8,452 bases of DNA from JAYEJW01 sp034716535. Lineage in GTDB: Bacteria > Pseudomonadota > Gammaproteobacteria > Chromatiales > Chromatiaceae. Positions 1-4,490 of this stretch are shown here, in pieces (the first letter of the stretch is position 1; each line of letters opens with the position of its first letter). The DNA lies in contig JAYEJW010000470.1 in NCBI GenBank assembly GCA_034716535.1, positions 1 to 8,452 on the forward strand, written 5' to 3'. Made by a program: the position numbers and the translations under genes. The notes under the pieces were generated by a model that worked only from the letters and a program-made list of their open reading frames with translations, did no database searches and was not told the DNA's origin.

Positions 1-1590
1 CACCCAGACCTGCTCGGCGCCATCCAGCGCCTGTGCCAGGGCCTGGCTCCGCAGCGGCGCCAGCAGGCGGACCGCGATGACCCGGACCGTCCGTCCCTGT
101 GTCTCGAGCCGCGAGGCCGCCTCGAAGACTGCCCCCGAGGCGGAGCCCCAGGTCACGATGGCGAGTCCGCCCGCGCCCCGGATCTCGGCCCAGGCATCGC
201 CATATTCGAAGGCCTCGAGCTTGCTGCGCCGCTTGCCGAGCTGCGCCAGGTGGTGTGCCGCCAGGGTTGAAGGTGCGCCCTGCTCATTGTGCTCCAGCCC
301 GTCGGCCGTGTACATGCCGCCCGGGACCCCGGGGAGGGTCATGGGTGAGACGCCATCCTCCGTGAGGGCGTAGCGCGCGTACTCCTCCGTGGGTGACTGC
401 TGGACGCGGCGTGTCAGGACTGCAGGTGTCTCCGTCAAGGGCGGCGTGATGGCTCTGGACTGGGCCAGCGACTGATCGGACAGGACGATCGCCGCCGCCT
501 GCAGATGCTCCGCCAAACCAGCCGCCCAGTGGGTTGTATAGGCGCAGTCCCCGATGGACAGGGGGGCCAGCACCAGATGGGGCGCGTCGCCGTGCAGGCC
601 GTAGAGGGCGATGTTGAGATCCGACTGTTCCGACTTGGTGGGCAGGCCTGTGGAGGGACCGCCGCGCTGGACATTGACCACGACCACCGGAGTCTCGCTG
701 GCGACCGCAAGCCCCAGCCCCTCCATCATGAGGCTGAGCCCCGGCCCTGACGTCGCGGTAAGGGATGGGACCCCGCCGAAGGAGGCGCCGATGATCATGT
801 TGATCGAGGCGAGCTCATCCTCGGCCTGCAGCAGCGATCCCCCCACCTGCTCGAGCCGAGGGGCCAGCCATTCGAGGATCTCGCTGGCGGGGGTGATGGG
901 GTAGGCCGCTACGAACCGAACACCGGCGCGCAGGGCGCCGAGCCCCGTGGCCTCGTTACCGCTGAGGCACCAGCGGGCAAGATCGTTTCCAGGCCCCCGG
1001 TGGTCCACCAGTGGCGTGCCGGCCGCGTTGGCATAGGCCGATCGGATGCAGGCGATGGACGAGGAAACCGTGTCCTTCCTCTTGTTGGCCAGCACGCCGC
1101 GCGCCCCAGCCTCGAGGGCCTCCAGGGGCAGGCCGGTTACAGCCCCCAAGACCCCAATGGCCGCCATGTTCACGCGCCCGCCGGGCACCGCATCGACGTA
1201 TTCCTTGAACGGGTACTCCCTCACTCGTGCGCCCGACTCGAGCAGGGGTCCCGGTATCGGACCTGCGGCGGGGTCGGCGAAGATACGGCTGCCGGCGTCG
1301 AGCGGAATCTCATCGAGGAACCGGCCGACGTTGAGCCAATCGAGCCCGACCAGTACATCGAACCGGTCGTTCATGGCATCGACCGGTTGCCGCGAGAAGC
1401 GCAGCATGACCGCCGATTCCCCACCTCGGATCTGCGGGCCGGCGGAGCGGGTCATGAGTCCGCAGAATCCCGCCCGGGCCAGGGCATCGAGCAGGATCTC
1501 GCCGGCGGTGACGACGCCGCTGCCGCCGGAGCCCGTCAGGGCGACCGACATGTCTGCGAGGGTCTGTCCCGTGGATTCAACCTGATTCAT
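1..1590 (-). CDS. korA: 2-oxoacid:ferredoxin oxidoreductase, fused gamma-alpha subunit (KorA type), C-terminus cut by window edge
   Basis: I translated this frame by hand from the ATG at 1590-1588; it stays open for 530 codons to the window edge. Residues about 14-190 form the gamma domain, with the glycine-rich stretch LTGSGGSGVVTAG and then RSAGPQIRGGES. The alpha (TPP pyrimidine-side) domain follows, with YPITPASE (230-237), SGPG (281-284) and QRGGPSTGLPTKSEQSDL (308-325). The visible end, around VTWGSASGAVFEAA, is the start of the C-terminal domain. Family members of this fused type are roughly 560-620 residues, so only the tail is missing. The protein works with a TPP/iron-sulfur beta subunit (KorB) to interconvert 2-oxoglutarate (or another 2-oxoacid) plus CoA with the acyl-CoA and CO2, using ferredoxin. 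korB would be expected beyond the left edge. GGTGG lies 6 bases before the ATG; M14 is a possible alternative start without a better RBS. The exact 2-oxoacid cannot be decided from sequence alone. Confidence 0.93.
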   Translation of the reverse strand, partial: MNQVESTGQTLADMSVALTGSGGSGVVTAGEILLDALARAGFCGLMTRSAGPQIRGGESAVMLRFSRQPVDAMNDRFDVLVGLDWLNVGRFLDEIPLDAGSRIFADPAAGPIPGPLLESGARVREYPFKEYVDAVPGGRVNMAAIGVLGAVTGLPLEALEAGARGVLANKRKDTVSSSIACIRSAYANAAGTPLVDHRGPGNDLARWCLSGNEATGLGALRAGVRFVAAYPITPASEILEWLAPRLEQVGGSLLQAEDELASINMIIGASFGGVPSLTATSGPGLSLMMEGLGLAVASETPVVVVNVQRGGPSTGLPTKSEQSDLNIALYGLHGDAPHLVLAPLSIGDCAYTTHWAAGLAEHLQAAAIVLSDQSLAQSRAITPPLTETPAVLTRRVQQSPTEEYARYALTEDGVSPMTLPGVPGGMYTADGLEHNEQGAPSTLAAHHLAQLGKRRSKLEAFEYGDAWAEIRGAGGLAIVTWGSASGAVFEAASRLETQGRTVRVIAVRLLAPLRSQALAQALDGAEQVWV

Positions 1591-1658
1591 GGTGTGCCAC
1601 CGGTCTCTCTCGTAGGCGATGGGGACCCGGCAAGGCGATCCCCAAGGGGACGTAGCTG

Positions 1659-1673
1659 GTACTCCGACAGGGA
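1659..1673 (+). repeat. Extra partial copy of the element tip, in tandem with the left end
   Basis: The 15-mer GTACTCCGACAGGGA occurs here, again at 1677-1691 inside the left terminal repeat (18-base period, TTA spacer), and inverted at 1929-1943 inside the right terminal repeat. The outer copy stops at GGGA and does not continue into GGTTTTGATGG. It could be a leftover end of an earlier insertion, a tip duplication, or a target the element recognised. Confidence 0.85.
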
Positions 1674-1674
1674 T

Positions 1675-1702
1675 TAGTACTCCGACAGGGAGGTTTTGAT
1701 GG
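1675..1702 (+). repeat. Left terminal inverted repeat of the MITE-like element
   Basis: This 28-base arm is the exact reverse complement of 1918-1945. Beyond it the match continues imperfectly: ACTCAGCG on this side against GAATCAGAGCG read inward from the other end. Confidence 0.9.
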
Positions 1703-1710
1703 ACTCAGCG

Positions 1711-1804
1711 AGGCGAGAAGCGGTCAGCTGCTAGGCGCGCTGGCGCAGGACTAGCCGTAGCTAATTCAAGCCTGCGCAACAACGCAGATGACCGCTTCTC
1801 GCCT
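1711..1804. repeat. Internal stem-loop A of the element
   Basis: AGGCGAGAAGCGGTCA at 1711-1726 pairs perfectly with 1789-1804. Inside its loop, GCGCAGG (1743-1749) pairs with CCTGCGC (1771-1777), giving a nested cruciform-capable structure that fills the left half of the element. Confidence 0.85.
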
Positions 1805-1815
1805 TGCCCGAAGGG

Positions 1816-1910
1816 AGCGCCCCAAACGCACCAATGCGGCGTTGCAGTCCTTGGAAAGGGAATAACCATTCCCGGCGGACTGCGCCTTGCCTTGGCGCGT
1901 TTGGGACGCT
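1816..1910. repeat. Internal stem-loop B of the element, with AATAACCATT core
   Basis: AGCGCCCCAAACGC (1816-1829) pairs with GCGTTTGGGACGCT (1897-1910) with one mismatch. Nested inside are GCAGTCC/GGACTGC (1844-1850 and 1877-1883) and, at the tip, GGGAAT-AACC-ATTCCC (1858-1873). The three-level nesting is too orderly to be chance and fills the right half of the element. Confidence 0.85.
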
Positions 1911-1917
1911 CTGATTC

Positions 1918-1945
1918 CCATCAAAACCTCCCTGTCGGAGTACTA
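1918..1945 (-). repeat. Right terminal inverted repeat of the MITE-like element
   Basis: This is the 28-base perfect partner of 1675-1702. Its outer end lies 41 bases before the GTG start of the nuclease gene at 1987. Confidence 0.9.
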
Positions 1946-1986
1946 GTAGCATACCCTATATCCACTCCCATCCAGATCAAGTCCTT

Positions 1987-3405
1987 GTGCGCGTGAAAAC
2001 CGACTCTTTGAAGCTGACCTTCTACGGTGCGGCCCGCGAGGTTACGGGCTCGTGCCACCTGCTCGAAACGGCACACATCCGCCTGCTGCTGGAGTGCGGC
2101 CTGCATCAGGGCGATCCGGAGGCCGAACGGCGCAATCGTGCGCCGTTTCCGTTCGAGCCGAGCTCGCTCAAGGCGCTGGTCCTGTCCCACGCCCACCTCG
2201 ACCATTCGGGACTCATCCCGCGGCTCGTGGCAGAGGGATTCAGCGGTCCGATCTACTGCACACGGCAGACGCGAGACTTGCTCGGAATCATGCTCAAAGA
2301 CGCCGCCTACCTCCAGGAGCGTGACGTCCAGTGGGAGAATAAGCGTCGCGAGCGGGCGGGTCGCCCCCTGTTACGGCCGCTTTACACGCAACAGGACGTG
2401 GGGCGGGTACTGGCGTTGTGCGAGCCTGTGGTCTACGGCGAGCATATCGCCGTGGCCGAGGGTCTGCGCCTTCGCTTTCTCGATGCGGGGCACATCCTGG
2501 GCTCCGCGATCGTCGAATTGGACGTTCGGGGCGAGGGCCGGCATTGTCGGCTCGCCTTCTCAGGCGACTTGGGCAACCCTGGGTCCTTGCTCATGAAGGA
2601 CCCGCAGGTACCTCAGGAAGCCGACCTGGTCGTCATGGAAGCTACCTACGGTGATCGTGATCACAAGGACATGGACACCACCCAGGAAGAGCTCGCCCAG
2701 ATTCTTGCCCTGGCTCATGCGGCGGGCGGCAATGTGTTGATACCGGCCTTCTCCGTGGGGCGCACGCAGGAGGTCATCTACCAGCTCGCCATGCTGCGCC
2801 GCCAGGGACGTCTGCCCCAACCCAGGGTCTATCTGGACAGCCCCATGGCGATCGACGTGACCGCCCTGTACCTGGGCAACCTGGCCGCCCTGGATCGAAA
2901 GGATATAGACCGGCTCACCGATCGTGGCCGCCATTCGCTGACTGAGGTCCTGGAGTTTCTCCGACCCACGCGCACCACCGAGGAATCCATGGCGTTGAAC
3001 CGGATCCAGGGTGGTGCGGTCATTATTGCGGGCAGCGGCATGTGCGAAGGAGGACGCATCCGGCATCACCTGAAATACAACCTATGGAGGCGCCAGACCC
3101 AAGTGGTGATCGTCGGTTTCCAGGCCCGTGGGACCCTGGGCCGACGCTTGGTCGACGGCGCCCAACGGGTGAAAATCCTTGGTGGCGAAATCGCGGTCCG
3201 TGCGGGAATTCACACCCTTGGCGGGTACTCGGCGCATGCCGGTCGAGAGCAGCTGCTGGACTGGGCCGAGAAGATTCCCGGCTCACCGCGGATCTGCCTC
3301 GTGCACGGCGAAGAGGTGGCGCTGGCTGCCCTAGCCGACGGACTCGCCGCGCGCACCGGTCGCCGTATCGAAGTTCCCCGCATGGGTGAGACCATCGAGT
3401 GCTGA
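1987..3405 (+). CDS. MBL-fold/beta-CASP RNA-processing exonuclease-like protein
   Basis: This complete 472-residue protein has the layout of stand-alone bacterial beta-CASP ribonucleases (CPSF-like; Thermus TTHA0252 type). The metal-binding motif HAHLDH is at residues 68-73. It is followed by the later metallo-beta-lactamase signatures DAGHILGSA and SGDLGNPGSLL and the TYGDRDH segment. The beta-CASP domain shows IPAFSVGRTQEV, DSPMAIDVT and GSGMCEGGRIRHHL. The C-terminal RNA-specificity part contains GFQARGTLGR and GGYSAHAGREQLLDW and ends with CLVHGE. Family knowledge predicts a zinc-dependent cytoplasmic endo/5'-exoribonuclease; the RNA targets are unknown. All expected catalytic segments are present and the length is normal. 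The start is GTG at 1987, with another GTG at 1993; neither has a strong Shine-Dalgarno sequence, and upstream codons run into the repeat element. It is divergent from korA, and the gap to the next frame contains transporter relics, so it is probably transcribed alone. Confidence 0.92.
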   Translation: MRVKTDSLKLTFYGAAREVTGSCHLLETAHIRLLLECGLHQGDPEAERRNRAPFPFEPSSLKALVLSHAHLDHSGLIPRLVAEGFSGPIYCTRQTRDLLGIMLKDAAYLQERDVQWENKRRERAGRPLLRPLYTQQDVGRVLALCEPVVYGEHIAVAEGLRLRFLDAGHILGSAIVELDVRGEGRHCRLAFSGDLGNPGSLLMKDPQVPQEADLVVMEATYGDRDHKDMDTTQEELAQILALAHAAGGNVLIPAFSVGRTQEVIYQLAMLRRQGRLPQPRVYLDSPMAIDVTALYLGNLAALDRKDIDRLTDRGRHSLTEVLEFLRPTRTTEESMALNRIQGGAVIIAGSGMCEGGRIRHHLKYNLWRRQTQVVIVGFQARGTLGRRLVDGAQRVKILGGEIAVRAGIHTLGGYSAHAGREQLLDWAEKIPGSPRICLVHGEEVALAALADGLAARTGRRIEVPRMGETIEC

Positions 3406-3494
3406 CCACGTCACTCGTCGCCGGCCTGCTGCGCTCGGAGTTGCGTCTCCCCGCCGCGATCTAGGAATTCGTGAGCATTCTGCCGCTGCTCCCC
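3399..3494 (+). pseudogene. Possible relic of an SbtA/DUF897-type permease N-terminus
   Basis: A frame starting at GTG 3399, overlapping the end of the nuclease gene, encodes VLTTSLVAGLLRSELRLPAAI and then TAG at 3462-3464. The same frame continues with EFVSILPLL. From memory, N-termini of SbtA-like (DUF897) permeases in proteobacteria read approximately LLAGLLRSDLRLPEAIYEALSIYLLL. The stop falls exactly where the tyrosine would be (TAT or TAC to TAG), and the similarity seems to continue past it. The piece is only about 30 codons, so this is a tentative identification by inference. If it is right, nothing of the transporter's remaining ten or so membrane spans survives here. It could also be an accidental leucine-rich frame. 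Confidence 0.35.
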
Positions 3495-4454
3495 GGACTG
3501 GCGCTGTTGTTGGTCAGCTTCCGGTTGCTGGTGTGGGGCGCGGTGGGCATCGCCCACGCCTTCGGGATCAGCGACCTGGTGATCGGTCTGACCATCGTCA
3601 CGGTTGGCACCAGCCTGCCGAAGCTGGCCGCTTCGGTGGCAGCGGCCCGCAAACGAGAGCAGGATATCGCCGTGGACAACGTGGTCGGATTTTTCTTGAT
3701 GCTGCGCCGGCGGCAGCGATATGACGATCTCCCGGGAGGAAAGCCAAGGTGCCAAACGGTCAGCGCCTACGGCCTGTTTTTGGCTGGTGCCATGCTGGCC
3801 CGCCACGGCTTTCACCAGGAGGTGAGCCAACAGCGGCAGCGTTTCCAGACGACCAGCCGGTTGCCATTCAAGGCCCTGGGTGGGCTGACCGTCGCGCTGG
3901 CCACGACCTTGACCGCCTGGGCGGGGGTTGGCCATGGTCTACCCATCGCCTTGGCCTTTGGAGCGGGGGCGTTCGCCGCCTTTGTCCTGCTCTACGGTCT
4001 CGATCCACGCCGTCAGTCCGCCGTGGCCAAAATCCATGAGGGCAGCGCAGAGTCGGCTACCAAGGCGTTGCAACAGGCGGAGCGAAAGATCCTGGCCATC
4101 GAGCAAGCCCGCGGCCGAATAATGCAACCAGAGCTGAACCAACGTCTGACCCGCATCATCGCCCTGGCGCGGGCGATCCTGGAGGAGATCGCCCGTGATC
4201 CCCGGGATCTGCGCCGCGCACGTAAGTTTCTCAATACCTATCTCGACGGCGCTCAGCGGGTGGTTACCGGCTATGCCGAGGCCCATGCCAATGGCCGGAC
4301 TCAGCCGCTGGAGGCCAACTTTCGCCGCGTGCTGGCCACCATCGAAGAGGTATTCGGACAGCAGCACCAGCACCTGCTCGAGAACGACCTGCGCGATCTG
4401 GACGTGCAGATGGAGGTTCTGGAGACCCAGCTCAAGCGCGAAGGCCTGAATTGA
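3471..4454 (+). CDS. Chimeric ORF: CaxA-like exchanger fragment fused to an XpaC-family protein lacking its native N-terminus
   Basis: This is a 327-residue frame with a GTG start and a weak AGGA 4 bases upstream. Residues 9-73 resemble half of a Na+/Ca2+ exchanger repeat (see the separate entry). Residues 74-95 are unlike either family. Residues about 96-327 match proteobacterial proteins of the XpaC/5-bromo-4-chloroindolyl phosphate hydrolysis family. There is a hydrophobic AYGLFLAGAMLARHG segment, two adjacent membrane spans at about 135-176 ending LLYGLDPRR, and a charged helical region. The C-terminal half contains DPRDLRRARKFLNTYLDG, NFRRVLATIEEVF and DLDVQMEVLETQLKREGL. The normal N-terminal 50-60 residues of the XpaC protein appear to be missing. 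Family members often sit beside a TelA/toxic-anion-resistance gene; none is visible here. The body is well preserved, so the frame may still make protein, or start internally at M77 or M108, but no good RBS supports either. It is probably a damaged or newly fused gene; biochemical function is unknown. Confidence 0.7.
   Translation: MSILPLLPGLALLLVSFRLLVWGAVGIAHAFGISDLVIGLTIVTVGTSLPKLAASVAAARKREQDIAVDNVVGFFLMLRRRQRYDDLPGGKPRCQTVSAYGLFLAGAMLARHGFHQEVSQQRQRFQTTSRLPFKALGGLTVALATTLTAWAGVGHGLPIALAFGAGAFAAFVLLYGLDPRRQSAVAKIHEGSAESATKALQQAERKILAIEQARGRIMQPELNQRLTRIIALARAILEEIARDPRDLRRARKFLNTYLDGAQRVVTGYAEAHANGRTQPLEANFRRVLATIEEVFGQQHQHLLENDLRDLDVQMEVLETQLKREGLN
3495..3689 (+). pseudogene. Fragment of a CaxA/YrbG-type Na+/Ca2+ exchanger (second alpha-repeat), decayed
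   Basis: Residues 9-73 of the chimeric frame contain LVWGAVGIAHAFGISDLVIG and GLTIVTVGTSLPKLAASVAA, then DIAVDNVVG. The exchanger family signature is GLTIVAvGTSLPELA followed by GNVVGSN. Here the ion-coordinating glutamate of GTSLPE is lysine (K51), the glycine of the GN motif is aspartate (D69), and the sequence leaves the family right after VVG, with no SNIFN. Only about 65 of some 320 residues remain, taken from the second half of the protein. It cannot transport ions. The recognition is from remembered family motifs and is fairly secure because two diagnostic blocks occur in the right order and spacing. Confidence 0.75.
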
Positions 4455-4490
4455 AAATACCGGTCTCCCTCTCCATTTGCCTCTTGTCCG

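Larger units (their letters stand above)
1675..1945. mobile_element. 271-bp MITE-like element with 28-bp perfect terminal inverted repeats and two internal hairpins
   Basis: The ends at 1675-1702 and 1918-1945 are exact reverse complements over 28 bases, starting TAGTACTCCGACAGGGAGG. The interior folds into two independent structures: a 16-bp perfect stem (1711-1726 with 1789-1804), and a 13-of-14 stem (1816-1829 with 1897-1910) that encloses a 7-bp stem (1844-1850 with 1877-1883) and a 6-bp stem around AACC (1858-1873). It carries no transposase. The only contained frame, a 63-codon minus-strand one, spans element and flank and looks incidental. Small size, long inverted ends and no coding capacity fit a non-autonomous miniature element moved by a transposase elsewhere. 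GTAC sits at both tips and could be part of the repeat or a 4-bp target duplication; because it is palindromic the two cannot be told apart. I cannot name the parental IS family. A structured RNA or regulatory cruciform is an alternative. Confidence 0.8.
1591..1986. promoter_or_regulatory. Divergent intergenic region between korA and the beta-CASP nuclease gene
   Basis: These 396 bases separate two divergent genes and so should hold both promoters. About two thirds is the repeat element at 1675-1945, leaving 84 bases for korA and 41 bases for the plus-strand gene. I found no convincing -35/-10 pair. AT-rich TATAT at 1957-1961 is the only -10-like stretch before the nuclease gene and lacks a good -35 partner, so that promoter may lie inside the element. 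On the korA side, a short arm pair (TCCCC, AA, GGGGA at 1639-1650) is too small to call a terminator or operator. Confidence 0.5.

Noticed and set aside
1046..1585. 179-codon plus-strand open frame
   Set aside because: This is another high-GC shadow of korA with low-complexity Ser/Pro/Arg composition.
1639..1650. TCCCC-AA-GGGGA small inverted repeat upstream of korA
   Set aside because: Five-base arms and a two-base loop are too short to support a terminator or operator in GC-rich DNA.
1000..1677. 225-codon plus-strand open frame
   Set aside because: It is antisense to korA, whose frame carries clear family motifs throughout. The protein is Arg/Gly/Pro-rich with no recognisable domain.
1659..1943. 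Three copies of a 15-mer, considered as a CRISPR remnant
   Set aside because: The copies are in mixed orientation and lie within terminal inverted repeats. Spacer lengths are unequal and no cas genes are present.
1761..1952. 63-codon minus-strand frame ending in HLRCCAGLN
   Set aside because: It runs through the hairpin arms and terminal repeat of the MITE-like element. The sequence is explained by the repeat structure, and there is no RBS.
1951..1962. TACCCTATAT as a sigma70 -10 for the nuclease gene
   Set aside because: No acceptable -35 hexamer at 16-18 bases upstream, so it is not reported as a promoter.
3749..4039. GTG-start frame of 96 codons with GGGAGGAAA nearby
   Set aside because: It is out of frame with the XpaC-like body and its translation has no family features. 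The RBS-like stretch is probably chance.
4455..4490. Terminator in the convergent gap
   Set aside because: The 36 bases have no stem-loop followed by a T-run on either strand.
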